Assembly (NCBI GenBank): GCA_027056485.1
Contig: JALUKQ010000088.1
Location: forward strand, 1 to 64,000
Length of the DNA: 64,000 bases
Source of the DNA: Campylobacteraceae bacterium
GTDB taxonomy: Bacteria > Campylobacterota > Campylobacteria > Campylobacterales > Sulfurovaceae
Reading direction: 5' to 3'
The position numbers were made by a program, and so were the translations under genes. The notes under the pieces were generated by a model, which was given only the letters and a program-made list of their open reading frames with translations, was not told the origin of the DNA and did not search any database. Shown here in pieces: positions 27,383-37,438 of this stretch (position 1 is the first letter of the stretch; the number at the start of each line of letters is the position of its first letter).

Positions 27383-27730
27383 TTAAAGGGTCACATTCTC
27401 CAAAAACTCAATCTCACCCCATCGAATAACAATTAAGTCTATAGAGAAAACCATATCTAAACCTTTCTCTTTCATATAGTAGTATGCTGAATTAATAACT
27501 TTACGTTGTTTCGATGGTGTAAAGTTATAAATGGGGTCAAAATCTGCCTGAGCTGACTTCACTTCTATAAAATGAAGTACCCCATCTTGCATAGCAATAA
27601 TATCTATCTCACCCAACTTACGAGCATAATAGTTCTGCTCTATAATCTGAAAACCCTCAGCTATAAGAAATGCAATTGCTTTGGCTTCGTTCTGACTTCC
27701 AATAATAGTGTTATTAAGTTCATGTCGCAT
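27383..27730 (-). CDS. UPF0102/YraN-family nuclease-like protein
   Basis: GSQNEAKAIAFLIAEGFQIIEQNYYARKLGEIDIIAMQDGVLHFIEVKSA. Confidence 0.85.
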   Translation of the reverse strand: MRHELNNTIIGSQNEAKAIAFLIAEGFQIIEQNYYARKLGEIDIIAMQDGVLHFIEVKSAQADFDPIYNFTPSKQRKVINSAYYYMKEKGLDMVFSIDLIVIRWGEIEFLENVTL

Positions 27731-27806
27731 AATAAGACCTTTTTTATTTCAATTATAAATAAAAAAGGTTAGATAAGAGGAAAATATGGCAAATTGTCAT
27801 ACTTTT

Positions 27807-27904
27807 GTAGGGTGTTGTGCCTCACAACACCGTATTATGATATTTTGAGGTTAATTAAAATATATGTTTAGTTTTGACGGTGTTTTCAGGGAAAAACACC
27901 CTAC
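27807..27904. repeat. REPIN/MITE-like inverted pair of palindromic units
   Basis: GTAGGGTGTTGTGCCTCACAACACCGT ... GACGGTGTTTTCAGGGAAAAACACCCTAC; ends GTAGGGTGTT/AACACCCTAC. Confidence 0.6.
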
Positions 27905-27910
27905 CTATCA

Positions 27911-29995
27911 TTATTGAGGAACGACAGAAACACGTAACGATTTAAACCGAGCCGTCATTATCAACTCATCCATCTCATCACCAAATATTGCGTTAATACG
28001 AGAACGAGCATGATGGAAAGTAGTAAACAGAGTACGAGGTTTAATCTTATCTGTATATTTTACATTCAAAACAGAAGTCTCACCATATTCAGTTTTCAAA
28101 ATAACCTTATCTCCAAACTTACCCTCATCTTCCACTGAAGCTAAAAGTGTATCTTCACTATGGTTATTAAAAAGTTTGGCTGTATGTTTGGTTTGAGCAG
28201 CATTATTATAGTGTGCTAAAGTTCGTCCTGTAGTCAAGTAGAAACCATCAAGTCCATCTGCATAAAACTCTTTGTCTAAAATCTCCTGTATCATTCCTCT
28301 TGGTTCATACTGCTTATAGACGTACTTACCTAAACCATCATCTGTTCTAAAATCCAGTAGGTGTAAAATTGGTGTATCTTCATGATAAATTGGCCACTGC
28401 ATACCACGTTTTCGGTGTCGTGCAAGTCTGTAGTATTTAGCTCCAGAGAAACGTCTGTGAGCCACCTCTGTTACCTCATGCCATACTTCTTCACTACTCT
28501 CATGCTTAAAGTCACCACCAAGTTTATTGGTCAGCTCTTTAATCACTTCCCAATCATCTGGTAAATCACTCTGTACTAATGGTTGAGATAAGTGTAACCT
28601 TCTCATAGCATTGACATAAACACCCGTCTTCTCATAAGCCGAACGCACCCCAATAACAATATCTGCATACTGTGCAATATCGGTCATAAATAGCTCTTGA
28701 ACCATAATGAATTCTAAGTTCTTTATCGCTTTTTCTATTTTATTAATATTTGGATGAATATGAGTAATATCTTCACCCATATTAAGCAGAGCTTTTATAT
28801 TCCCATCAATCATACCATCTATAAGTTGAGGTGTCATAAGCCCCACATTTGGAGCATCTTGATAGTCAGGTAAGTAGTAAGGTAGACAACCCATATCACA
28901 AGCACCTTGCACATTATTTTGCCCACGTAGAGGCATAAGTCCTGCTCCACGTTTACCAATATTTCCTGTCATCAACGCCAAGTGGGTAATTGCCATAACA
29001 GCATGTGAACCATCCAAGTGTTCAGTAATTCCAAGCCCCCAAAATATCATAGAGTTTTTAACAGCATACTCACGAGCAATATTTGGAATCATCTTTGCCA
29101 AATACTCATAGCCTTTCACATCTTTAAAAAAATCAGGGTTAGCATACGGGTCATTTAGAATTTTTTCTTTAAACTCCTCAAACCCTTTGGTACGATTGTT
29201 TATAAAACTCTCATCATATATCTCTTCATCTATTATCACATATGCCATCATATTCAAAATAAGTAAATTTGCCTCATAAGGGATAATACAATTATGTTTT
29301 GCATACTTTACAAGCTTGGTTTCACGCACATCTATAACAGCCAAATTGTTACTGTTTTTAGCCATATCAACCATACGGTTAGAGATAATTGGATGAGCCT
29401 CCATGGTGTTAGAACCAATCACCACCATAAACTCTGTCGCATAAATATCATCATAAGGGTTAGTTGCAGCACCCTCACCTATGGTCGTCTTCATACCTTT
29501 TAGCGATGGAGAGTGACAAACTCTAGCACAGTTGTCTACATGTGGCGACTCCATCGTTTCACGACAAAATTTCTGAAACGAATATGAGCTTTCACAATTG
29601 GTTCTAGCTCCACCAATAGCACAAAAACTCTCAGCCCCAAAAGTATCTTTTATCTCTTGAAGTTTTAATGCTGCTATAGAAGTTGCTGTATCTAAATCAC
29701 AAGTCCAAAAAGTATCGTCAAATACTTTGAGCTTATCTTCAAACTGCGATTTTAGCTTTGGGTTCTTATCTATAAAACTTCGACGAATACGAGGCTCTCT
29801 TATTCGCTCATCTGAATCAACAAAATCAAATCCAAACTTTCCTTTAATACAAAGTTTACCTTGAGAAACCACTCCATCTTTTTGAGCATAGATTTTAGTA
29901 ATTTTATTATTTTCAACTATTCCTGTAATGTCACACCCTACACCACAGTAAGTACAAACACTCTCTATCTCTTTTACGTCATATTTCATTGTCAT
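27911..29995 (-). CDS. fdhF: Molybdopterin oxidoreductase, formate dehydrogenase alpha-like (Cys form)
   Basis: CTYCGVGCDITG [4Fe-4S] motif; NCARVCHSPSLKGMKTTIGEGAATNPYDDI; GLGITEHLDGSHAV; RTLAHYNN. Confidence 0.85.
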   Translation of the reverse strand: MTMKYDVKEIESVCTYCGVGCDITGIVENNKITKIYAQKDGVVSQGKLCIKGKFGFDFVDSDERIREPRIRRSFIDKNPKLKSQFEDKLKVFDDTFWTCDLDTATSIAALKLQEIKDTFGAESFCAIGGARTNCESSYSFQKFCRETMESPHVDNCARVCHSPSLKGMKTTIGEGAATNPYDDIYATEFMVVIGSNTMEAHPIISNRMVDMAKNSNNLAVIDVRETKLVKYAKHNCIIPYEANLLILNMMAYVIIDEEIYDESFINNRTKGFEEFKEKILNDPYANPDFFKDVKGYEYLAKMIPNIAREYAVKNSMIFWGLGITEHLDGSHAVMAITHLALMTGNIGKRGAGLMPLRGQNNVQGACDMGCLPYYLPDYQDAPNVGLMTPQLIDGMIDGNIKALLNMGEDITHIHPNINKIEKAIKNLEFIMVQELFMTDIAQYADIVIGVRSAYEKTGVYVNAMRRLHLSQPLVQSDLPDDWEVIKELTNKLGGDFKHESSEEVWHEVTEVAHRRFSGAKYYRLARHRKRGMQWPIYHEDTPILHLLDFRTDDGLGKYVYKQYEPRGMIQEILDKEFYADGLDGFYLTTGRTLAHYNNAAQTKHTAKLFNNHSEDTLLASVEDEGKFGDKVILKTEYGETSVLNVKYTDKIKPRTLFTTFHHARSRINAIFGDEMDELIMTARFKSLRVSVVPQ

Positions 29996-30181
29996 TGAAT
30001 TACCCTTGAAATTTTTAACTTAATTAAGATTATTTTTATCCTATTTTTACTTAAAATGAAGATGATTTATAGAACTTTTTCTTATAATTAAAGTTTTATA
30101 AAAAAAATAGGAGTAATTTACTCCTATTTTAAGTAAAGTTTGTTATTATCCAAGAAATACAGATAAATAAAGGATTTAAAT

Positions 30182-30433
30182 ATGTTTAAAATCAACATAG
30201 ACAAAGAGTGTGGATGTTTCAAAAAAAGTGCCTACGATAATAATATGAGTTTTAACTCAAAAGATGATGCATTAATTCAAGCACAAAGTATGGTAAACCA
30301 CATGAATACAAAATTTTGTGGAAAACACGATTTTACACTAAGTGAAGACGGTCAAAACTTTAGTATTGCTATGAATGCACCTACTCAACCAGCAACCTCT
30401 GGTGGTTGTTGTGGTGGTGGTCACTGTTCGTAA
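30182..30433 (+). CDS. Small Cys-rich protein
   Basis: 83 aa; KECGCFKKS and C-terminal GGCCGGGHCS. Confidence 0.7.
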   Translation: MFKINIDKECGCFKKSAYDNNMSFNSKDDALIQAQSMVNHMNTKFCGKHDFTLSEDGQNFSIAMNAPTQPATSGGCCGGGHCS

Positions 30434-30441
30434 ACAGTAGA

Positions 30442-30466
30442 AGAGTCTTAGCTAAAGTAAGACTCT
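30442..30466 (+). terminator. Hairpin terminator
   Basis: AGAGTCTTA-GCTAAAG-TAAGACTCT. Confidence 0.7.
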
Positions 30467-30479
30467 CCTCTCTTTAAAA

Positions 30480-31850
30480 TTATTGATGAAAAGATAATGA
30501 AAAGCTATAAGCATGTTGACCATAATTACGAGAAGGCAACTTGACTTTTAAATAAAGTTTTTTCCCTTTTTTTACACTTATAATATCATCCTCATATTTA
30601 TACTCATTCCCAACTTGAACTTTAGGAACACCTGTAGGTTTAATAGTTACTGTACCATTAGCTTTAGGTATAAAGTAAAAATAATCTATATCGTCCGTTT
30701 TATTAATATAAGAATTAATCGTTGAACCATCAAAAATTTCTGTAGCTGTCTCTTTTGTATCTCCATATTCGTCAACTGTAGCTATCTCTGTTGTCTTAAC
30801 TTCTAACGTATATAAACCATTATACAAAGACGCATCTACATAATAAGTACCTGCATCTAATAATAAATTTATTGGTCTATAAAGTGCAGAACCAGGAATA
30901 CTACGATGGGAAGGAATTTTCTTTAAATCACTTGTATAAAGAGTTGCTCTTTTACTCTTATTAAAATAGTTAATATGTATTTCAACATACTGTTTTTTAT
31001 CTAATGTAAATGAGAAAAAATCATGATCATCTGTATAGTTTTTCTCACCCTTGACTACTGTATTCACTGCAATTTTTGTAGCAGAATCTTTATCATTCCC
31101 ATGTTTATCTTTACTGTTCTTATCCGTAATTTTAAGAAGAAGCGTTTTAGAAGTCTCTTTTCCATTAATATCTGTCACAATAAATTGTAAAAACTCTCGT
31201 CCTGCTACCGTAGGAACATAATCATTCTCTCTATTTTCTTCATCCCAATATAAAATCTCATCACCGAGTTGATTTTTTATTACCTTACCATTTAATTCCC
31301 AACGATAAGAGTCAACCAAATGTTTTTTACTAGCATCTACAATTCCACTAAGTGGTATAACATCCCCAACATAAACATCAAGATAATGACCACGAGAAAG
31401 TCTATAGTTTCCCTCAGGGCGTTGTTCACGTTTAACAGGAAATTCAGGTCTTATATCAAATGTTAAATCATTCTCATTTATCTTAATATTTGCTGTTGAT
31501 TCAACATTTACAATCAATCGCTTTATATATTTTTTTCCTGATGTATCAAGTACTACAAATTTAAGAACATGAAGTCCATCTCCTTGAGGGAGATATCCAT
31601 TTTCAGCATTGGCATCATCCCAATAGATTATCTCATCACCAGCTGTATTTTTTAATACTTTCCCATTCTCTTCCCACTGATAATGTTCAATCTTACTTCT
31701 ATCTCCAGAGAGTACTTTCCCATTTAAATCTATAATATCTCCAGAGAGAACAGACTGCTCTACACCAGCATCTAATTTAAATTCATTTGATGTTGCTAGT
31801 ATTAACTGTGTTAGCCCTAGCATCAAAATTAATCCATTAATAATCTTCAT
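30480..31850 (-). CDS. Secreted protein with two Ig/PKD-like repeats and pre-peptidase-like C-terminal domains
   Basis: Duplicated VLKNTAGDEIIYWDDANAENGY / VIKNQLGDEILYWDEENRENDY; DEYGDTKETATEIFDGSTINSYINKTDDIDYFYF. Confidence 0.65.
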   Translation of the reverse strand: MKIINGLILMLGLTQLILATSNEFKLDAGVEQSVLSGDIIDLNGKVLSGDRSKIEHYQWEENGKVLKNTAGDEIIYWDDANAENGYLPQGDGLHVLKFVVLDTSGKKYIKRLIVNVESTANIKINENDLTFDIRPEFPVKREQRPEGNYRLSRGHYLDVYVGDVIPLSGIVDASKKHLVDSYRWELNGKVIKNQLGDEILYWDEENRENDYVPTVAGREFLQFIVTDINGKETSKTLLLKITDKNSKDKHGNDKDSATKIAVNTVVKGEKNYTDDHDFFSFTLDKKQYVEIHINYFNKSKRATLYTSDLKKIPSHRSIPGSALYRPINLLLDAGTYYVDASLYNGLYTLEVKTTEIATVDEYGDTKETATEIFDGSTINSYINKTDDIDYFYFIPKANGTVTIKPTGVPKVQVGNEYKYEDDIISVKKGKKLYLKVKLPSRNYGQHAYSFSLSFHQ

Positions 31851-31988
31851 AAAAAACCCTATTTTTAAATTATAATATACAAATATAATTCAAACTGTAG
31901 TTACAGTTTGGATAAATATATTACATTCCATTATATGTTTTATTATGTTAATAATAGTTTAATTATATGTTATTAAATAATTTATACC

Positions 31989-32486
31989 TTACTTGAAGTT
32001 CCCAAAAACCAATGGAGCTTTTAAGTCAAGTTCTTTAACGGCTTTCATAACAGCTTGCAAATCATCTATCTTCTTCCCTGTAACACGAACCTCATCACCT
32101 TGAATAGACGGAGTAACTTTAAGCTTCAAAGCCTTAATAGCTTTTACTATCTCTTTAGCCTCATCTTTTTCTATGCTATCTACTATTTTATAGATAATTT
32201 TTTTGTTTCCTCCACTTATCCCTTCTGTTTTCACTTCTTCAAGTGACTTTCCAGCTATGTCTCTCTTAATAAGTTTTGAAATAAGTATATCTTTTAAAGC
32301 ATCTATCTTATCTTCAGAAGATGAACTAAGGGAGACAACCTTTCCTGCTTCATTAAGGTTTATCTCTGCAACCACACCTTTAAAATCAAAACGTGTTTTT
32401 ACCTCTTTTTGTGCCATAATAATTGCATTTTTCATCTCCATCATATCTAGCTTTGCTGTTATATCGAAGTAGTGGTCTTTTGCCAT
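31989..32486 (-). CDS. yajQ: YajQ-family nucleotide-binding protein
   Basis: KEVKTRFDFKG, IQGDEVRVTGKKIDDLQAVM. Confidence 0.9.
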   Translation of the reverse strand: MAKDHYFDITAKLDMMEMKNAIIMAQKEVKTRFDFKGVVAEINLNEAGKVVSLSSSSEDKIDALKDILISKLIKRDIAGKSLEEVKTEGISGGNKKIIYKIVDSIEKDEAKEIVKAIKALKLKVTPSIQGDEVRVTGKKIDDLQAVMKAVKELDLKAPLVFGNFK

Positions 32487-32530
32487 TTTTTATCCTTTTT
32501 ATCTAAATTTTTAGAAAATTATATCAAGAT

Positions 32531-34318
32531 TTAATAATATTTTCTAAAACCATGTAGCTCTTTATATGCTCTATAGTTAAACTTCTCTTTTACTTTAATA
32601 TAGCTCTCTTTTTTACTGCTCTTTTTGTACTTTGTTTTCTCTGTTACCACATCTTTTTGTTTCTGTTTACGCATAGGGTCTTTTTCTATAAACATCTTCT
32701 CTCTTGTCCAAGGGTCCATCTCGGTATAGTACATCAGTGCCGAATAAGTTGAAGGGGTAGGAATAAAGACTTGAACCTGCTCAGGATTTAACTGCAACTC
32801 ACTGTTGGCAAACTCTTTAAGGTTCTCCATATCTTTAAGCTGACTTCCTGGGTGTGCTGCTATGAGGTAGTAGGTCAAAAACTGCTTCTTCCTTGACTTC
32901 TTGTTTAGGTCATCAAAATCTTTTTTAAACCTCATCAGTGTAGATTTATCTGGCTTATTCATATATTTGAGTACTTTATCGTCTATATGTTCAGGTGCGA
33001 CCTTCATCTGCCCCGATATATGGTGGTCTACCAAAGTTTTTAGGTACTGCTTTCCATGTTTGGTATCTTCTTGAATCAAATCGTAACGAATACCACTGTT
33101 AACAAAGGCTTTTTTCACATGAGGGAGTTCACGTATTTTCCCTAACAGCTCTATCTGTGGGGCATGGGTTGGTTTGAGTATGGGGCAAACTTGTGAACTG
33201 GTACAAGGTATGTCTTGACAGACTCCACTTTTAAGCTTTTTATCACACTCAAAACCATACATATTGGCTGTTGCTCCACCCACATCGTTAATGATTCCTT
33301 TAAAGTCTTTATGCTCTTTAAACTGGTCTATCTCTTCAACTATAGATTTCTGACTTCGACTACGAATGGTTCGCCCTTGGTGCACGGTAATGGCACAAAA
33401 GTTACACTCTCCATAACAACCATGATGTGTTGTCACCGAAAACTGTATGGTTTGTAACCCACGTACTTCACCTTGAGACTTATAGTAAGGGTGAACATCA
33501 CGCTCGTACCCTATGTCATAAATGTGGTCTATCTCCTCTTCTGTCATGCTCTCTTGTGGTGGATTTTGTATAAGGTATCGGCTATCATGAAGTTGCATAA
33601 GCCCTTTAGAGACTCCAGGTTCATTATTGGCATAGAAGTGGTGAAACATAGAGATAAATGCTTGTTTGTCCTTAGCACACTCAGCATAACTTGGCAACTC
33701 AAAAAAATTCTCTTTTTTCTCTTTGGAGATGTAGCAGATACCTTGTATATCTTCTATAGATTTTCCATCTCGATAGGCATCGGTTAACTCCACTACCGAT
33801 TTTTCTGCCATACCATAAACCAACACATCTGCTTTGGCATCGAAAAGAATAGAACGACGTACCTTATTGGTCCAAAAGTCATAATGAGCCACACGACGAA
33901 GACTCGCCTCAACCCCACCTAAAACCAAAGGAGACGTACCTTTAAAGTATTGACGTATAAGGTTACAGTACTTCATAACAGCTCTGTCAGGGCGACGGTT
34001 ATTGACAGCCCCAGGGGTAAAGTCATCTTGTTTTCTAAACTTCTTAGTAGCTGTATAGTTAGCCACCATGCTGTCAACCAAGCCACCACTAACACCCCAG
34101 TAAAGAAGAGGCTCACCCAGTCTAGTAATATCTTTCTCATCAGATATATCAGGTTGAGCTATCACTCCTACTCTGTACCCTCTGTCTACAAGTATTTTAC
34201 CCACTATGGCTATACCATTATAGGGTGTATCTACATAGGTATCACCACTCACCAAAATAACATCAAGTTGTTTCCAGCCTAGTTTTTTTAGCTCTTTTTT
34301 GGTTGTAGGTAAAAACAT
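32531..34318 (-). CDS. ygiQ: YgiQ-family radical SAM protein
   Basis: CYGECNFCAITVHQGRTIRSRSQ; SGDTYVDTPYNGIAIVGKIL. Confidence 0.9.
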   Translation of the reverse strand: MFLPTTKKELKKLGWKQLDVILVSGDTYVDTPYNGIAIVGKILVDRGYRVGVIAQPDISDEKDITRLGEPLLYWGVSGGLVDSMVANYTATKKFRKQDDFTPGAVNNRRPDRAVMKYCNLIRQYFKGTSPLVLGGVEASLRRVAHYDFWTNKVRRSILFDAKADVLVYGMAEKSVVELTDAYRDGKSIEDIQGICYISKEKKENFFELPSYAECAKDKQAFISMFHHFYANNEPGVSKGLMQLHDSRYLIQNPPQESMTEEEIDHIYDIGYERDVHPYYKSQGEVRGLQTIQFSVTTHHGCYGECNFCAITVHQGRTIRSRSQKSIVEEIDQFKEHKDFKGIINDVGGATANMYGFECDKKLKSGVCQDIPCTSSQVCPILKPTHAPQIELLGKIRELPHVKKAFVNSGIRYDLIQEDTKHGKQYLKTLVDHHISGQMKVAPEHIDDKVLKYMNKPDKSTLMRFKKDFDDLNKKSRKKQFLTYYLIAAHPGSQLKDMENLKEFANSELQLNPEQVQVFIPTPSTYSALMYYTEMDPWTREKMFIEKDPMRKQKQKDVVTEKTKYKKSSKKESYIKVKEKFNYRAYKELHGFRKYY

Positions 34319-34442
34319 ACTGTTTCCTTATGGGGTTTTAATTGGGCGTATTATAGCGTAATGTTAGAGGGTGTTGTTTTCTAAATTCTTTTTAAATGAG
34401 CCGATTGAGTGACTTAATCCTATCATATTTTGAGCCGATTGT

Positions 34443-34826
34443 TTATTTTACTATATTCCATAAGCATCTTAAACTTTTAGATTTTAGAAACACTTCTCCA
34501 CAATCATATCCATCTAAAATTGATTGGTTTATCTCATATACCCCTTCATCTAAATCAACATCTTTTATTAATCTACCATCTGCTGTAACAATACGTATTT
34601 GATGACCAATAATAGTTACTGTTGATTTATTTATCTCAATAAAATCTTTTAGTTCAACTTCTAATAAATTTCTAAACGCTGCTTCTCCATACTCTTTATT
34701 TTCTAAAGAAAAAGTTCCTCCATCTAAAGATTTATAAATTGTATATTCTAATTCATTTTGAGTATTTATAAATCCTGTAATAAAATGCTCATCATTTTTA
34801 TATTCAATATTCTCAAATTGTTTCAC
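34443..34826 (-). CDS. Hypothetical protein
   Basis: 127 aa ORF with RBS-like AAGGAG upstream; no recognised motif. Confidence 0.45.
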   Translation of the reverse strand: MKQFENIEYKNDEHFITGFINTQNELEYTIYKSLDGGTFSLENKEYGEAAFRNLLEVELKDFIEINKSTVTIIGHQIRIVTADGRLIKDVDLDEGVYEINQSILDGYDCGEVFLKSKSLRCLWNIVK

Positions 34827-34909
34827 AATATTCTCCTTACTAGAAAATATTCTATCTAATTAAAGCTATAGAAAGATCTAAATATTAATACAAATAAAAT
34901 CTCGAAGCT

Positions 34910-36172
34910 TTACTTCTCAATCCTCATCATAGCAATTTCACCATGAACACAATCGAGTTTTTTAAGCTCTAGCATTGCAGCTTGAATCTTCTCTTCTTGG
35001 CACTCATGAGTTGTAAATAGAAGTTTTACTACATCTTCATTTTTATGTGGTTTTTGTAACATTGACTCTATCGAGATGTCAAATTTTTCTAACACATTAG
35101 TTATTTTTGCTAAAACGCCTGACTTGTCATCGACACTCATTCTAAGGTAGTAGTGAGTTACAATTTCAGATTCGAACAGAAGCTCCATATCACTCTCTAG
35201 CCCTTTTTTGTACCCAAGCATTGGACCATGGTTTCCACGGACAATGTCTACAATATCAGCAATAACAGCAGAAGCTGTAGCATCACCACCTGCACCTGCT
35301 CCGTAGTACATGGTCTCACCAACACAGTCACCAACTACAGAGACTGCATTCATTACACCATCTACTTTTGCTATCATAGAGCTTGATGGAATCATGGTTG
35401 GGTGAACTCTAAGTTCTACACCTTTCTCTACTTTTTTAGCAATTCCTAAAAGCTTAATTTCATAGTCAAAATCTTTAGCAAACGCCACATCGGTTTGAGT
35501 AATATTTTCAATACCTTCTATGAGGATATCTTCAGGCTTAGCATCGATACCATACGCAATACTTGCTAAGATAAGAAGTTTATGAGAAGCATCAAAACCA
35601 CCCACATCGAAAGTTGGGTCAGCTTCTGCGTAACCTAACTCTTGAGCCTCTTTTAAAATCTCATCATACTGAGCACCTTCATTAATCATTTTGGTTAACA
35701 TGTAGTTGGTTGTTCCATTCATGATTCCTTGAATAGACTCAATATGATTTGCAGTTAAACCATTACGTAAAGCTCCAATAATAGGAATTCCACCTGCTGT
35801 ACTTGCTTCATACATAAGTGGGATATCACCTGCTATCTCTTGGAGTTCATAACGATGATACGCCAAAAGTGCTTTGTTGGCTGTTACAACTGCTTTTCCA
35901 TTTTCTAAAGCTTTTTTTACCAGTTCATAAGGCTCTTCAACCCCACCCATAAGCTCTACAACTATGTCTATTTCAGGGTCATTAATTACATCCATAGGAT
36001 TATCTGAAAGAGTGATATTTACACCCCTATCTTTTCCCATATTTTTAACAACACCATGTTTAACAACTATCTTTTTACCAGCTCTTGCTTCTAAAATATC
36101 TGCATTATTTTCTAAAATATTTGCAACACTTGCTCCCACTGTTCCTACACCAAGTATTCCTATTTTAATCAT
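34910..36172 (-). CDS. hom: Homoserine dehydrogenase with C-terminal ACT domain
   Basis: GILGVGTVGASVANIL; GIMNGTTNYMLTKM; ACT-like C-terminus. Confidence 0.95.
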   Translation of the reverse strand: MIKIGILGVGTVGASVANILENNADILEARAGKKIVVKHGVVKNMGKDRGVNITLSDNPMDVINDPEIDIVVELMGGVEEPYELVKKALENGKAVVTANKALLAYHRYELQEIAGDIPLMYEASTAGGIPIIGALRNGLTANHIESIQGIMNGTTNYMLTKMINEGAQYDEILKEAQELGYAEADPTFDVGGFDASHKLLILASIAYGIDAKPEDILIEGIENITQTDVAFAKDFDYEIKLLGIAKKVEKGVELRVHPTMIPSSSMIAKVDGVMNAVSVVGDCVGETMYYGAGAGGDATASAVIADIVDIVRGNHGPMLGYKKGLESDMELLFESEIVTHYYLRMSVDDKSGVLAKITNVLEKFDISIESMLQKPHKNEDVVKLLFTTHECQEEKIQAAMLELKKLDCVHGEIAMMRIEK

Positions 36173-37408
36173 CTATGATTCCTTTTTATTTTCAGCATCT
36201 ACTTTTTTAAGAAACTTCTTTATATTTCGTGCAGCTTGACGAATTCTATTTTCATTTTCAATCAATGCAATACGTACATACTCATCACCATACTTACCAA
36301 AACCAATACCTGGACTTACTGCCACACCAGCTTCGACTAGTAATCTTTTTGAGAATTCAAGTGAACCCATCGCTCTACAATTTTCAGGAATCTTACCCCA
36401 AATAAACATAGAAGCATTTGGTTTACCCATTTTCCAACCTGCATTAGCAAATGCTTCAAGCATAACATCTCTACGTTTTAAATAACGAGGAATAATCTGC
36501 TCATCTGGTACATAATGATGGTCATCAAGAGCAACTGTAGCTGCTACTTGAATAGGTGTAAACATACCATAGTCTAGCCATGACTTAATACTTTGCAACG
36601 CACCAATAAGCTTTTTGTTTCCACAAACAAAACCAACACGCCAACCAGCCATATTGTAAGATTTGGACATAGTATAAGCTTCTACAGCTACATCTTTTGC
36701 ACCCTCAACTTCTAAGATAGATGGTGTTTTATAACCTTCAAAAGTAATGTCAGCATAAGCAATATCTGAAATAATATAGAAACGCTTCTCTTTTGCAAGA
36801 GCCACTACTTTTTGATAAAATTCAGGTGTAACCGTAGCTGTTGTTGGATTATGAGGAAAATTTAATACCAAAAATTTTGCTTTTGGCAGTGAATTATCTA
36901 AGGCATCATTTAAATCTATAAAAAACTGCTCTTCATCTACTTCAAAATTCTCTTCATCAAATTTAAGTTCCATTTTTTCTACGTTGGCACCTGCTAAAAT
37001 AAATGCCTGAGAGTGAATAGGATAGGTAGGGTCAGGAACAATAGCAACGTCCCCTGGGTTAGAGATGGCTTGAACCAAGTGAACATACCCCTCTTTACTT
37101 CCCATGGTTGCAACCACTTCGGTGTCTGGGTTAAGCTCTACATTGTACTTACGTTTGTACCAATTGGTCATGGCAAGTCTAAGTTTATAAATCCCTTTAC
37201 TCGCAGAGTAACCATGAGTTTTATCACGCTGTGCTGTTTCACAAAGTTTGTCTATAATGGGTTGAGGTGTTCTGGCATCAGGATTACCCATAGAAAAATC
37301 TATTATATCTTTACCAGCTCTTCTCTCAGCCATTTTCAAATCATTTATTTCAGCGAAAATATACTTTGGCAATCTATTTATTTTTTCGAATTGAATTTCA
37401 TCAAACAT
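36173..37408 (-). CDS. PLP aminotransferase class I/II (AlaA/LL-DAP aminotransferase-like)
   Basis: TMSKSYNMAGWRVGFVCGN PLP lysine motif. Confidence 0.9.
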   Translation of the reverse strand: MFDEIQFEKINRLPKYIFAEINDLKMAERRAGKDIIDFSMGNPDARTPQPIIDKLCETAQRDKTHGYSASKGIYKLRLAMTNWYKRKYNVELNPDTEVVATMGSKEGYVHLVQAISNPGDVAIVPDPTYPIHSQAFILAGANVEKMELKFDEENFEVDEEQFFIDLNDALDNSLPKAKFLVLNFPHNPTTATVTPEFYQKVVALAKEKRFYIISDIAYADITFEGYKTPSILEVEGAKDVAVEAYTMSKSYNMAGWRVGFVCGNKKLIGALQSIKSWLDYGMFTPIQVAATVALDDHHYVPDEQIIPRYLKRRDVMLEAFANAGWKMGKPNASMFIWGKIPENCRAMGSLEFSKRLLVEAGVAVSPGIGFGKYGDEYVRIALIENENRIRQAARNIKKFLKKVDAENKKES

Positions 37409-37438
37409 TAACTATTCCTCTTTCTTATTCTATTTTGG

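Noticed and set aside
32055-34602. Plus-strand ORFs opposite yajQ, ygiQ and 34443-34826
   Set aside because: Antisense to well-supported genes, no motif support
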